From contig CANJLK010000036.1 of NCBI GenBank assembly GCA_947475465.1, positions 1 through 34,251 on the forward strand: 34,251 bases of DNA. The letters are read 5' to 3'. The stretch is from Caulobacteraceae bacterium. Lineage in GTDB: Bacteria; Pseudomonadota; Alphaproteobacteria; Caulobacterales; Caulobacteraceae. Numbering within the stretch: position 1 is the stretch's first letter; each line of letters begins with the position of its first letter. Below are positions 7,341 through 15,803 of the stretch, piece by piece. The notes beneath the pieces were generated by a model. That model was not told the DNA's origin and made no database searches. It saw only the letters and a list, made by a program, of their open reading frames with translations. A program made the translations under genes and the position numbers.

Positions 7341-7683
7341 CGTCTGCCGCCTTCCGTTTCAGGGCTTCGACGACCACGTCCAGCGCGTCGAAGCGAGTGT
7401 TCCAGATCTGGCGGCGGCCTTCGATCCAGGCCGCCTCTTCGTCGAGGCCGCGCAGGCCGAGCCGGCAGGTCCTGACGCGCCCAACCTTCTGCGTCGCCAC
7501 CAACCCGGCTCGCTCCAGGACGCCAATGTGCTTCTTCATGCCCGTGAGGGTCATGTGGAACCTGTCGGCAAGCTCGGTGACCGAAGCGTCCGAGCGCCCG
7601 AGCTGCTCCAGCACACCGCGCCGGGTGGCGTCCGACAGTGCGGCGAACGAGGCGTCGAGGCGTGGGGTTAAATACTGAACCAT
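7330..7683 (-). CDS. ArsR-family winged-helix regulator
   Basis: The 117-residue regulator has LDASFAALSDATRRGVLEQL, then the recognition helix region SVTELADRFHMTLTGMKKHI, GVLERAGLVATQKVGRVRTC, and a C-terminal dimerisation helix. It lacks the CxC metal-binding box of metal-sensing ArsR proteins, so it more likely senses an organic ligand or another signal. Its gene overlaps the SRPBCC gene by 11 bases. No Shine-Dalgarno is visible. Instead a -10-like TAATACT ends seven bases before the ATG, with TTGCCC 17 bases further upstream, so the mRNA may be leaderless. A 26-bp near-palindrome (7671-7696) is centred next to the start codon and is the likely autoregulatory operator. Confidence 0.87.
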   Translation of the reverse strand: MVQYLTPRLDASFAALSDATRRGVLEQLGRSDASVTELADRFHMTLTGMKKHIGVLERAGLVATQKVGRVRTCRLGLRGLDEEAAWIEGRRQIWNTRFDALDVVVEALKRKAADDGR

Positions 7684-7696
7684 ATGGTGCAGTATT
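7671..7696. promoter_or_regulatory. 26-bp near-perfect palindrome, probable ArsR operator
   Basis: Positions 7671-7696 read as a palindrome with a single mismatched pair: AATACTG at the left, CCATATGG in the centre, CAGTATT at the right. Its centre abuts the start codon of the ArsR-like gene. It also covers the putative -10 (7691-7697 on the minus strand). Binding there would block polymerase directly, as expected for autorepression by an ArsR-family dimer. Confidence 0.65.
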
Positions 7697-7720
7697 AGCG
7701 AATCGATGGTGAGTGGGCAA
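7691..7720 (-). promoter_or_regulatory. Putative leaderless promoter of the arsR-SRPBCC operon
   Basis: On the minus strand TTGCCC (7720-7715) is followed after 17 bases by TAATACT (7697-7691), and the ATG starts seven bases after that. This spacing puts transcription start at or near the A of the start codon. Matches to the -35 and -10 consensus are partial. Confidence 0.4.
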
Positions 7721-7747
7721 GGGCGTTGCGGCGAACTTCGGGTCGGC

Positions 7748-8596
7748 CTATGCCGCGTCCAAGCCGATATCGAGAACGCTGGCGGAGTGGGTGAGGGCGC
7801 CGACGCTGATCACGTCGACGCCGGTCTCAGCGATGCCGCGGACCGTTTCAAGGGTGACTCCGCCGGAGGCTTCCAGGGTGGCGCGGCCGGCCACCCGGCG
7901 GACGGCTTCGGCCAGGTCCTTGAGGCTGAAGTTGTCGAGCATGATGACGTCGGGCCCGTGCCGCAGCGCGTCGTCAAGCTGACCCAGGCCGTCGATCTCG
8001 ACCTCGACCTTCATCAGGTGGCCGGCGTGGGCCTTGGCCAGGCGGACGGCCTCGGCCACCGAGCCGCAGGCGGCGATGTGATTGTCCTTGATCAGGATCG
8101 CGTCATCCAGACCGAAGCGGTGGTTGACCCCGCCGCCGCAGCGCACGGCGTATTTCTCGAGCGCGCGCAGACCCGGCGTGGTCTTGCGGGTGTCGACGAT
8201 GATGGCGCCGGTCCCTTCCACAGCATCCACATAGGCGCGGGTGAGGGTCGCCACGCCGGACAGGCGGCCCAGCAGGTTGAGGCCGGTGCGCTCGGCGCTC
8301 AGCAGGGCGCGGGCGTTGGCGTCCACCCAGGCGAGCTTCGCCCCGGCGCCGACGAGCGCACCGTCATCCACCACGGCCTTGAAGTCCGCCGTGGGGTCCA
8401 GTTCGGTTAGCGCCAGGCGGGCGCAGGCCAGGCCCGCCACCACGCCGGCCTTGCGGGCCGCGAACACCGCCTGGAGGCGCGCGTCGGCGGGGATGCAGGC
8501 CTGGGCGGTGACGTCGCCGGCCCGCCCGAGGTCTTCGGCCAGGGCCGCGCGGACGATGGGCGCGACCAGCGGGTCGGGAAGGGGGGAAGGGCTCAA
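7748..8596 (-). CDS. nadC: Nicotinate-nucleotide pyrophosphorylase (carboxylating), quinolinate phosphoribosyltransferase
   Basis: The 282-residue cytoplasmic enzyme converts quinolinate and PRPP to nicotinate mononucleotide, the third step of de novo NAD synthesis. Family hallmarks are present: EDLGRAGDVTAQACIP near the start, RTGLNLLGRLSGVATLT, DTRKTTPGLRALEKYAVRCG, GGVNHRFGLDDAILIKDNHI, KVEVEIDGLGQLDDAL, DVIMLDNF and LEASGGVTLETVRGIAETGV. Length is normal. It is the last gene of nadA-nadB-nadC and starts with TTG overlapping the nadB stop by four bases (TTGA), so translation is coupled. Confidence 0.96.
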   Translation of the reverse strand: MSPSPLPDPLVAPIVRAALAEDLGRAGDVTAQACIPADARLQAVFAARKAGVVAGLACARLALTELDPTADFKAVVDDGALVGAGAKLAWVDANARALLSAERTGLNLLGRLSGVATLTRAYVDAVEGTGAIIVDTRKTTPGLRALEKYAVRCGGGVNHRFGLDDAILIKDNHIAACGSVAEAVRLAKAHAGHLMKVEVEIDGLGQLDDALRHGPDVIMLDNFSLKDLAEAVRRVAGRATLEASGGVTLETVRGIAETGVDVISVGALTHSASVLDIGLDAA

Positions 8597-10131
8597 GCGG
8601 CGGCTTTCAGGAACTTAAGAGTGGGCAGGAACTGGAGGGCCGGCAGATCAGAGACCCTCACGAACGTGCGGGCCGGCGACAGGGTGGCCCCGGCGTCGCT
8701 GCGGAAGTGGGCGCCGCGGCTCTCGGTCCTCTGAAGGGCGCAGACCGCCACCAGCCGGGCGGCGACCAGGGCTGGCGCGGGCCCGTGCAGGGCTTCAAGC
8801 GCGGCGATCTCGCCGATCAGGCGGGCCAGGCCCTGGGCGTCTCGGACGACGCCCGCATCTCGGCTCATGGCGTGTCGCAGGGCCGCAAGAGCGGTGTCGG
8901 GCAGAACAGGGACGACCTGCGAAGGTTCAACCCGCGTCCCGGGGTCGGCTTCGGCCGCCGCCGCGCGGCCGGTCCGGGCGCCGAAGACCGCGGCCTCCAG
9001 CAGGGAGTTGGAGGCGAGCCGGTTGGCGCCGTGGACGCCGGTGGCCGCACATTCGCCCGCGGCGAACAGGCCGGCCCGGGAAGTCCGCCCGTCGGCGTCC
9101 GTGGCGACGCCGCCCATGTGGTAGTGGCAGGCCGGCGCCACCGGGATCGGCTGGACGCGCGGGTCGATGCCGCCCGCCATGCAGGCGGCGAAGACCCCCG
9201 GGAACTCGTGCGGAAAGTTCGCGCCAATGGCCTGGCGGGCGTCCAGAAAGGCGCCGCGGCCGGCCTCGCGCTCGGCGTGGATGGCCCGGGCCACAACATC
9301 GCGGGGAGCGAGCTCGGCGTCCGGGTGGTAGCGGGCCATGAAGCGGCGGCCCTTGGCGTCGACGAGCACGGCGCCCTCGCCGCGCAGGGCCTCGGTGGCG
9401 AGCGGGGCCGGGTCGCGGCCGATGTCGATGGCTGTGGGGTGGAACTGGACGAATTCGGGATCGGCGATCACCGCGCCCGCCAGGGCCGCTAGGCCCAGGC
9501 CTTCGCCGCGCAGCTCGGCCGGGGTTGTAGTGACCTGGTAGAGGCCGCCGAGGCCGCCGGTGGCCAGGACGGTGGCGGCGGCGGTGATCTTGGCCAGTTC
9601 GCCATGACGTTGGGCGACGACGCCACGCACGCGGCCGTTGGCGTCCTGCAACAGGCCCCGCAGGCGATAGCCGCCCAGGATCTCGATGTGGCCGGCCTCG
9701 CGCACCGCGTCGATCACCGCGGCCATGATCGCCGCGCCCGCCTGGTCGCCACCGACGCGGGCGATGCGGGGCCGGCCGTGGGCGGCTTCCAGGCCCTGGG
9801 CGAAGCCGCCGTCGGGCGTGCGGTCGAAGGGCGCGCCCAGCGCCGCCAGGGCCCGCACGGCGTCCGGGCCTTCCGAGGTCAGCACCCTGGCCATGGCCGG
9901 ATCGACCAGGCCTGCGCCGGCGGCGATGGTGTCGCGGGCATGATCATCGGCGCTGTCGCCCTCGGAGAGGGCCGCGGCCATGCCGCCCTGCGCCCAGGCC
10001 GACGAGCAGCCGGCGCCCAGCGGCGCCTCGGTCAGCAGCAGCACCTTGCGGGGCGCGGCGGCCAGGGCGGCGGTCAGGCCGGCCAAGCCCGCCCCCACCA
10101 CGACCACGCCATGATGCGCGATCCGGCGCAT
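8593..10131 (-). CDS. nadB: L-aspartate oxidase
   Basis: The 512-residue flavoenzyme oxidises L-aspartate to iminoaspartate, which NadA condenses with dihydroxyacetone phosphate to give quinolinate. The FAD-binding Rossmann motif VVVVGAGLAGLTAALAAA is at residues 8-25. Further conserved blocks are SSAWAQGGMAAALSEGDSAD, LATGGLGGLYQVTT, FVQFHPTAIDIG, CHYHMGGVATDADGRTS and GLFAAGECAATGVHGANRLA. The ATG at 10131 shares one base with the nadA stop (TGATG). The open frame continues upstream, but only as a shadow inside nadA. Its 3' end overlaps nadC by four bases. Confidence 0.96.
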   Translation of the reverse strand: MRRIAHHGVVVVGAGLAGLTAALAAAPRKVLLLTEAPLGAGCSSAWAQGGMAAALSEGDSADDHARDTIAAGAGLVDPAMARVLTSEGPDAVRALAALGAPFDRTPDGGFAQGLEAAHGRPRIARVGGDQAGAAIMAAVIDAVREAGHIEILGGYRLRGLLQDANGRVRGVVAQRHGELAKITAAATVLATGGLGGLYQVTTTPAELRGEGLGLAALAGAVIADPEFVQFHPTAIDIGRDPAPLATEALRGEGAVLVDAKGRRFMARYHPDAELAPRDVVARAIHAEREAGRGAFLDARQAIGANFPHEFPGVFAACMAGGIDPRVQPIPVAPACHYHMGGVATDADGRTSRAGLFAAGECAATGVHGANRLASNSLLEAAVFGARTGRAAAAEADPGTRVEPSQVVPVLPDTALAALRHAMSRDAGVVRDAQGLARLIGEIAALEALHGPAPALVAARLVAVCALQRTESRGAHFRSDAGATLSPARTFVRVSDLPALQFLPTLKFLKAAA

Positions 10132-11216
10132 CAGATCAGCTCCACATCGACGTGGTGGCGCGCCTTGACGAGATCGTAACGGGCAGGAACCGCCGGCGGC
10201 GGCAGGTCGATCATGCGCTGGACGGCCAGGCGTGCGCGGGCGGCGATGCCGGGATCCACCGTCACCTCGTGGCGGCCTGTGAGCAGGGTCTCGTAGATGT
10301 TCTCCAGCGTGATCCGCTTCATGTGCGGGCACAGGTTGCAGGGGCGCAGGAACTCGGTGGCCGGTGCGTAGGCGGCCACGTTCTCGGCCATGGAGCATTC
10401 GGTGATCAGCACCACGCGCCGGGGCTGGCGGGTGACCACATAGTCCTGCATGGCCTGGGTGGAGCCGGCGAAATCGGCGACCTCCAGGACCTCGGCCGGG
10501 CACTCCGGGTGGGCCAGCACCTCGGCGCCGGGGAAGCTCGCCTTGATCTCGAGGATGTCCTCGGCGGTGAACCGCTCGTGGACCTCGCAACGGCCCTGCC
10601 AGGCGATGATCTTGATATCGGTCTGGCGCGCGACGTTGCGGGCCAGGAACTCGTCGGGGATCAGGATGACGCGGTCGGTCCCCCACAGGCGGGCGGCTTC
10701 CTCGACCACCTGCACCGCATTGGCGCTGGTGCAGCAGATGTCGGTCTCGGCCTTCACCTCGGCGGTGGTGTTGACGTAGGTGACGACGGGCACGCCCGGG
10801 TAACGTTGCTTGATCAGGCGCACGTCGGCCCCGGTGATCGAGGCCGCCAGGCTGCAGCCGGCGCGCAGGTCGGGGATCAGCACGGTCTTGTCCGGCGACA
10901 GGATCTTGGAGGTCTCGGCCATGAAGTGCACGCCGGCCTGGACGATCACCCTGGCGCTGGAGCGGGCGGCTTCCTTGGCGAGGCCCAGGCTGTCGCCGAC
11001 GTAGTCGCCGACCCCGTGGAAGATCTCGGGCGTCATGTAGTTGTGGGCCAGGATGACCGCATCCCGCTCATGCTTCAGGCGGTTGATCTCGGCGATCAGC
11101 GGGGCCTGCGCGCGCCATTCCATCGGCGTCACATGGGCTTTCACCTTGTCCCAGGCGGCGCTGGTGGCGGCCTCCACCTCGGGGGTGAAGGGGAACTGGA
11201 ATCCGTCAGCGGCCAT
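10131..11216 (-). CDS. nadA: Quinolinate synthase, [4Fe-4S] enzyme
   Basis: The 361-residue enzyme condenses iminoaspartate with dihydroxyacetone phosphate to form quinolinate. It shows [51 protein letters not shown] and the three regions carrying the iron-sulphur cysteines ([42 protein letters not shown]). The ATG at 11216 follows GGGAGGA; an upstream in-frame start would place the leader across the operator palindrome. It is first of the nadABC operon. Two near-identical 19-bp palindromic motifs upstream indicate transcriptional control by a dedicated NAD repressor. Confidence 0.96.
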   Translation of the reverse strand: MAADGFQFPFTPEVEAATSAAWDKVKAHVTPMEWRAQAPLIAEINRLKHERDAVILAHNYMTPEIFHGVGDYVGDSLGLAKEAARSSARVIVQAGVHFMAETSKILSPDKTVLIPDLRAGCSLAASITGADVRLIKQRYPGVPVVTYVNTTAEVKAETDICCTSANAVQVVEEAARLWGTDRVILIPDEFLARNVARQTDIKIIAWQGRCEVHERFTAEDILEIKASFPGAEVLAHPECPAEVLEVADFAGSTQAMQDYVVTRQPRRVVLITECSMAENVAAYAPATEFLRPCNLCPHMKRITLENIYETLLTGRHEVTVDPGIAARARLAVQRMIDLPPPAVPARYDLVKARHHVDVELI

Positions 11217-11227
11217 GGGATCCTCCC

Positions 11228-11246
11228 TTATGCTCAAAATGAGCAA
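11228..11246. promoter_or_regulatory. Operator-like palindrome 1 upstream of nadABC
   Basis: The core TGCTCA-AAA-TGAGCA (11231-11245) is a perfect 6-bp inverted repeat, within TTATGCTCA...GAGCAA. It lies 12 bases before the nadA start codon, just upstream of the Shine-Dalgarno. It matches the second copy at 11304-11322 at 16 of 19 positions. Confidence 0.65.
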
Positions 11247-11303
11247 TTCATTGGCCTAAAAAGACGCCAGGAAGCTTGGTCGAACGCGCTTCGCTGACGA
11301 CAG

Positions 11304-11322
11304 TTATGCTCAACTAGAGCAA
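11304..11322. promoter_or_regulatory. Operator-like palindrome 2 upstream of nadABC
   Basis: The core TGCTCA-ACT-AGAGCA (11307-11321) is the same motif as copy 1 with one arm mismatch. The centres are 76 bases apart, about seven helical turns, which would suit repression by looping or two bound dimers. In alphaproteobacteria nad genes are commonly controlled by NadQ or NrtR; naming either here is inference. Confidence 0.6.
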
Positions 11323-11366
11323 AACTAGCCATGCACATATAGCCTGCTGGACGGCCAGCGCAAGGC

Positions 11367-13370
11367 CTAGGCTTGGGGGGGCAGAAAGGTGGGGGCCATC
11401 GCTGCGTCGACCGCGGCGCCCAGGACCTCGGCGTTGTAGGGCTTTCGCAGCAGGGGCCAGGGCGCGGCGCTGGCCGGCCCCAGGGTGTCGCCGGTGTAGC
11501 CGGAGGAAAGGATCACCGGCAGGGCGGGGCGTAGCGCGACGGCTTCATGGGCGAGGTCCACGCCCGTCTTGCCGCCGGGCATGATCACGTCGGTGAGCAT
11601 CAGGTCGATGGGCTCGCCGCGCTTCAGGATGACCAGGGCTTCCGGCGCGCTGGCGGCGCGCAGCACGGCATGGCCGAGGTCGATCAGCATGGCCTCGACC
11701 ACGTCGCCGACGGTCACATCGTCCTCCACCAGCAGAATCCGGCGTCCAGGGCCGGGTGGCTCGACGGCCTCCGTGGCAGGCTCGGGGGTCAGATCGGGCG
11801 CCGCGGGTACGGCGGCGAGCGGCAGGTAGATCCGCACGCTGCAGCCCTGGCCGGGCGCGGACTCGATCACCACGGCGCCGCCGCTCTGCCGGGCGAAGCC
11901 GTAGACCTGGCTGAGTCCCAGACCCGTGCCGCGGCCCGGTTCCTTGGTGGTGAAGAAGGGCTCGAACACGCGGCCGACGACCTCGGCGTCCATGCCCTCG
12001 CCGGTGTCGTGCACGGCCACGCACAGGTAGTCGCCGGGCGCGAGGTCCTCGGCCTCGCCGGCGGCCAGGGCGCAGCGGAAGCTCTCGACGCGGATCGTTC
12101 CGCCGGCCGGCGTTGCGTCGCGGGCGTTGACCACCAGGTTCATGATCGCCGCCTCGAACTGGCTGGGATCGACATTGGCCAGGGCGTCGGGGGCCGCCGG
12201 GGTGACGCTGAGCGCGACAGCCTCGCCGACCGCGCGGTGCAGCAGGGATTCGCTCTCGGCCAGCAGGTCGTCGACGCGGGACAGTTCGGGCTTGAGCGCC
12301 TGGCGGCGGGAAAAAGCCAGGAGCTGCTGGTTGAGCCGCTCGCCCCGCCGGGCCGCGCCGAGCGCCGCCTCGATCATCCGCTCGCGCCGGGCGGCGTCCT
12401 GCGGATGGCGCTGCATGAGGTCGATGGCCCCGATGATCACGGTGAGCAGGTTGTTGAAGTCGTGCGCCACCCCGCCGGTCAGCTGGCCGACGGCCTCCAG
12501 CTTCTGGGCCCGGCGCAAGGCCGCCTCGGCGAGATCGCGTTCGGCAAGCGCGGCCTGCACCCGCTCCGACAGGAGGTCGTTGATGCGCTTCAGATCGGCT
12601 TCGGCGCGCTTGGCGTCGGTGACGTCGTAGCCCATGCCGATGAAGCCGGCGAAGGCCTCGTCGGGGCCGAAGCGCGGCTGGGAGATCGAGCGGATCCACC
12701 GGTACTCGTCATCCGTGCGGCGGTAGCGGGCCTCGAGGACAAAGGTCTCGCGAGAGGCCTCGCCGGCGACCTGTTCCGCGAGGATGCGCTCGACGTCCTC
12801 AGGATGCAGGCGGTCGCGCCAGTCGAAGACCAGCGCCGCCTCAAAGGAGGTCCCCAGGTAGTCCACATAGGCGCGGTTGGCGAACTCGCGCACGCCGGTG
12901 GTGTGGGAGACCCACATCAGGGCCGGGGCGCTGTCGGCGAGGCTGCGGAAGCGGGCCTCGCTCTCGGTCAGTTCGGCGCGGATCTTGGCCTCGGCGGCCT
13001 GGGCCTCGTCCATTCGCAGGAGGGATTCCCGCAGGGCCGCCGCCACCAGCACGGTGGCCACACCCGACAGGCCGTAGACGAAGAGCAAGGCCTCGCGCGA
13101 CGTGCCATGCGGCGGGGTGACGATGCTCGAATTGCCCAGCAGGAGGGACGCCGCCAGTGTCGCCCAGCCCCAGCCTGGGCCGGCATAGAGGGTGGCGACG
13201 ATGAAGGCCGGAAAATAGGTGGCCGAAAGACCGCTGGCGTTGGAGAACCCCAGGAAGACGCCGCGGGCGAGGATCGCGGCGGCCATGGAGACGACGGCAA
13301 TGGCCATCGCCCGCCAGAAGGGAGGCGATCGCCGCGGGATAAACCGCAAAGGCCATCCCGACGTCGTCAT
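11367..13370 (-). CDS. Membrane-bound PAS hybrid histidine kinase
   Basis: The 667-residue protein runs: a membrane region of about four helices (residues 20-115, KdpD/DUF4118-like), a PAS domain (about 137-255, SEARFRSLADSAPALMWVSH), a short coiled coil, a HisKA domain with GGVAHDFNNLLTVI (phospho-accepting His303), an HATPase domain (N box NLVVNARDATPAGG, G1 DTGEGM, G2 GTGLGLSQVYGFARQSGG), and a C-terminal receiver with Asp594 in LMLTDVIMPGG. It probably phosphorylates its own receiver and may pass phosphate to an unlinked partner. The signal is unknown. A TTG at 13388 is an alternative start; the ATG at 13370 has GGGAG 11 bases upstream. It lies upstream of nadA on the same strand with 150 bases between, so co-transcription is possible but unlikely given the operators there. 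Confidence 0.88.
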   Translation of the reverse strand: MTTSGWPLRFIPRRSPPFWRAMAIAVVSMAAAILARGVFLGFSNASGLSATYFPAFIVATLYAGPGWGWATLAASLLLGNSSIVTPPHGTSREALLFVYGLSGVATVLVAAALRESLLRMDEAQAAEAKIRAELTESEARFRSLADSAPALMWVSHTTGVREFANRAYVDYLGTSFEAALVFDWRDRLHPEDVERILAEQVAGEASRETFVLEARYRRTDDEYRWIRSISQPRFGPDEAFAGFIGMGYDVTDAKRAEADLKRINDLLSERVQAALAERDLAEAALRRAQKLEAVGQLTGGVAHDFNNLLTVIIGAIDLMQRHPQDAARRERMIEAALGAARRGERLNQQLLAFSRRQALKPELSRVDDLLAESESLLHRAVGEAVALSVTPAAPDALANVDPSQFEAAIMNLVVNARDATPAGGTIRVESFRCALAAGEAEDLAPGDYLCVAVHDTGEGMDAEVVGRVFEPFFTTKEPGRGTGLGLSQVYGFARQSGGAVVIESAPGQGCSVRIYLPLAAVPAAPDLTPEPATEAVEPPGPGRRILLVEDDVTVGDVVEAMLIDLGHAVLRAASAPEALVILKRGEPIDLMLTDVIMPGGKTGVDLAHEAVALRPALPVILSSGYTGDTLGPASAAPWPLLRKPYNAEVLGAAVDAAMAPTFLPPQA

Positions 13371-13570
13371 CCTCGGGGCGTCTCCCAACCGTGCTCAAGC
13401 TTGGTGATCGCTGGCAACATGCGAGGGCGGGGGAGGCGGCGCAACCCTAGATATAACAAGGGATGCGGGGCAAATCCGCGCGGCCCGGCGACTGCGCGGT
13501 TCATCTTTTCGCCGGTTTGCGGTTGTATGCCGCCCGCCGGCCAATCCGGGCCCCGGCGGTTATCGACGAC

Positions 13571-14722
13571 GTGAGACGAACCATCCTGCGATCCCTCTCC
13601 CGAACGTGCGCCGCGGGCCTGGTTGCGGCCTTGGCGCTGGCGGCCCTGGCAGGATGCGCGCCGCCGGCCCGGACCCGCGTCGCCGCCGGCCCGCCGAAGG
13701 CTGTCGCCGAGGGCCTGTCAGATCGCGTCCTGCTCACCCGCACCGCCTATTTCGAGCCGGCGATCCGCAGCCTGGCGCGGCGCCACGATCCCGGCCTGCG
13801 CCGGCCCGACCTGTGGGGCCGTCCGCTCGGCTGGGCGAACCTGGACCTTCGCCAGGCGCCGGACCTGGGCTTCTCGACGGTGGAGGGGCAGGGCGCGGTG
13901 GAGCTCAACAGCCTGCGCCCCTTCGCCGGCCTGCCGATCCGGCCGATGAAGCCCTTCGTGCTGTCGGCGGATGACGACGACCGCACACGCGCCCTGCAGT
14001 GCATGTCTCAGGCGATCTACTATGAGGCGGCCCGCGAGCCGCTCAGCGGCCAGCAGGCGGTGGCCCAGGTGGTGCTGAACCGGGTGCGCCATCCGGCCTA
14101 TCCGAAGTCGATCTGCGGGGTGGTCTATCAGGGCGCGGCCCACGCCACGGGCTGCCAGTTCACCTTCACCTGCGACGGCTCCCTGCGCTGGACGCCGCAG
14201 CCATCCCTGTGGAAGCAGGTGCAGGACGTGGCCAAGCGGGCGCTGGCCGGCTACGTCGACAGGGACGTGGGTTCGGCCACTCACTATCACGCGGCCTATG
14301 TGGCGCCCTACTGGGCCCCGACACTGGTGAAGATGACCCAGGTGGGCCAGCACATCTTCTACCGCTGGACGGGGCCCTGGGGCGAGCCGGCGGCGTTCAC
14401 CGGCCACTACGCCGGGCGGGAGGCGGACCTAAGTCCCGAACTGCTGGCCAGCTATGACGCACGCACCCAGGGCATGGGGCCGCGGGAGCCGCCCGGTCCG
14501 CCGCCCGCGCGCCAGATCACCCTGGCGGTGGCCGGCGAGGTCAGGACCTATAGCGTCGCCGATCCGGCGGCGATGATGCTGGGGCCGCACCCCGGGGCCT
14601 TGGTGGCCTCGCGCCGCCAGCCGACCGCCGATGAGATCCGCCGGATCAACGAGAGCCTGGCGGCCATGGAGAAGTCCATGGACTCCGGCAAGCCCGCCGC
14701 CGCCGCGCCCGGCAAGCCCTGA
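13571..14722 (+). CDS. Cell wall hydrolase, SleB/Hydrolase_2 family, predicted lipoprotein
   Basis: The 383-residue protein, starting at GTG, has the signal VRRTILRSLSRTCAAGLVAA followed by LALAALAGC, a good lipobox (LAGC). The Hydrolase_2 domain covers about residues 140-270: LQCMSQAIYYEAAREP with probable catalytic Glu152, AQVVLNRVRHPAYPKSICGV, GCQFTFTCDGS and GSATHYHAAYVAPYW. It should act on peptidoglycan from a membrane anchor in the periplasm. The start is inferred from the signal peptide; no strong Shine-Dalgarno is visible, and the frame stays open to 13463. The domain is a clear paralogue of the one at 1467-2456, but the flanking regions differ. The dehydrogenase gene follows after 16 bases. 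Confidence 0.84.
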   Translation: MRRTILRSLSRTCAAGLVAALALAALAGCAPPARTRVAAGPPKAVAEGLSDRVLLTRTAYFEPAIRSLARRHDPGLRRPDLWGRPLGWANLDLRQAPDLGFSTVEGQGAVELNSLRPFAGLPIRPMKPFVLSADDDDRTRALQCMSQAIYYEAAREPLSGQQAVAQVVLNRVRHPAYPKSICGVVYQGAAHATGCQFTFTCDGSLRWTPQPSLWKQVQDVAKRALAGYVDRDVGSATHYHAAYVAPYWAPTLVKMTQVGQHIFYRWTGPWGEPAAFTGHYAGREADLSPELLASYDARTQGMGPREPPGPPPARQITLAVAGEVRTYSVADPAAMMLGPHPGALVASRRQPTADEIRRINESLAAMEKSMDSGKPAAAAPGKP

Positions 14723-14738
14723 CGTCTGAAGGATCGCC

Positions 14739-15800
14739 ATGCGCAAAGTCGAAGTCCTGAGCATCGTGCGGCTGAGCCCCGCCGACCAAGCGAGGATCGC
14801 CGCGGTCGATCCGGCGGTCAGCCTGACCTATGCAGGCGGCTGGTTCGACGGCGAGATCCGCGAGACCTGGCCGGCCTACAGCGGCCAGCGCTATCTGCCG
14901 GCGGGGACGACCGGCGAGGGAACGCGGACTGAACGTGACGCCATGCTGGGCCGCGCCGAGGTGATCCTGGGCGGGTTCCCGTTCCCTCTGGACCTGCGGG
15001 CGCGGTCGCCAAACCTCAAGTGGTTCCACCAGCGGCCGGCGGGCGCCAGCAACCTGCGCGGCGGCGACATCTGGGACGCCGGCGTGACGGCGACGACCTC
15101 GCGCGGGGTGGGCAATGCGCTGGCCATCGCCGAATACGCCATCGCGGGGATCCTGCACTTCGCCAAGGGGCTGCACCCGGCCAGCTTCGACCAGCAGGCC
15201 CAGGCCTTCACCCAGGCCGCCTACCGGCCCCGCTCGATCGCCGGCAAGACCCTGTGCGTGGTGGGCGTCGGCGGCATCGGCCGCGAGGTCGGGCGGCTGG
15301 CCGCGGCGCTTGGCATGCGGGTGGTGGGCACGCGCCGTAGCCGGCCCGCACCGGACGAGGCCCTGCCGCAGGGGTTCGCCGAGGTCGTGGGGACGGACGA
15401 CCTGGACCGGCTGTTGGCGCAGAGCGATTTCGTGGCCATCTGCGCCCAGTGGACGCCGCAGAACACCGGCCTGATCGACGCCGGTCGGCTGGCGGCCATG
15501 AAGCCCGACGGGGTGCTGGTCAACGTCGCCCGCGGCGAGATCGTCGACGAGGCGGCCCTGGCCGAGGCCCTGGCGCGGGGACATCTGCGTGGGGTCGCCA
15601 CCGATGTCTATGTGGGCGAATTCGAGCGCGCGCCGCCCGAAGCCCTGTGGCGCGATCCTCGCGTCCTGATCACCCCGCACACCTCGGGCATGACCGACCT
15701 GGACCAGCACGGCGGGGTGGGGATCTTCTGCGAGAACCTGCGCGCCTACCTCGACGGCCAGCCCTTGCAGAACGTCATCGACTGGCAGCGGGGCTATTAG
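14739..15800 (+). CDS. D-2-hydroxyacid dehydrogenase family protein
   Basis: The 353-residue NAD(P)-dependent oxidoreductase carries the Rossmann motif VVGVGGIGREVGRLAAALGM and the catalytic trio of the family: Arg in VNVARGEIVDEAAL, Glu in DVYVGEFE, and His in ITPHTSGM. Members reduce 2-keto acids or oxidise D-2-hydroxy acids in the cytoplasm. The N-terminal domain is less conserved, so the substrate cannot be named. GAAGGA precedes the ATG. It lies 16 bases after the hydrolase gene, probably in one transcript, although no functional link is evident. It converges with trxB with three bases between stops. Confidence 0.88.
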   Translation: MRKVEVLSIVRLSPADQARIAAVDPAVSLTYAGGWFDGEIRETWPAYSGQRYLPAGTTGEGTRTERDAMLGRAEVILGGFPFPLDLRARSPNLKWFHQRPAGASNLRGGDIWDAGVTATTSRGVGNALAIAEYAIAGILHFAKGLHPASFDQQAQAFTQAAYRPRSIAGKTLCVVGVGGIGREVGRLAAALGMRVVGTRRSRPAPDEALPQGFAEVVGTDDLDRLLAQSDFVAICAQWTPQNTGLIDAGRLAAMKPDGVLVNVARGEIVDEAALAEALARGHLRGVATDVYVGEFERAPPEALWRDPRVLITPHTSGMTDLDQHGGVGIFCENLRAYLDGQPLQNVIDWQRGY

Positions 15801-15803
15801 GCC

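Noticed and set aside
8593..10686. 697-residue version of NadB with a long N-terminal extension
   Set aside because: The extra 185 residues lie entirely inside nadA in another frame and resemble nothing. The FAD motif starts right after the ATG at 10131, which overlaps the nadA stop.
11547..13574. 675-residue plus-strand frame opposite the histidine kinase
   Set aside because: It is an antisense shadow; the minus strand encodes an ordered PAS-HisKA-HATPase-receiver protein.
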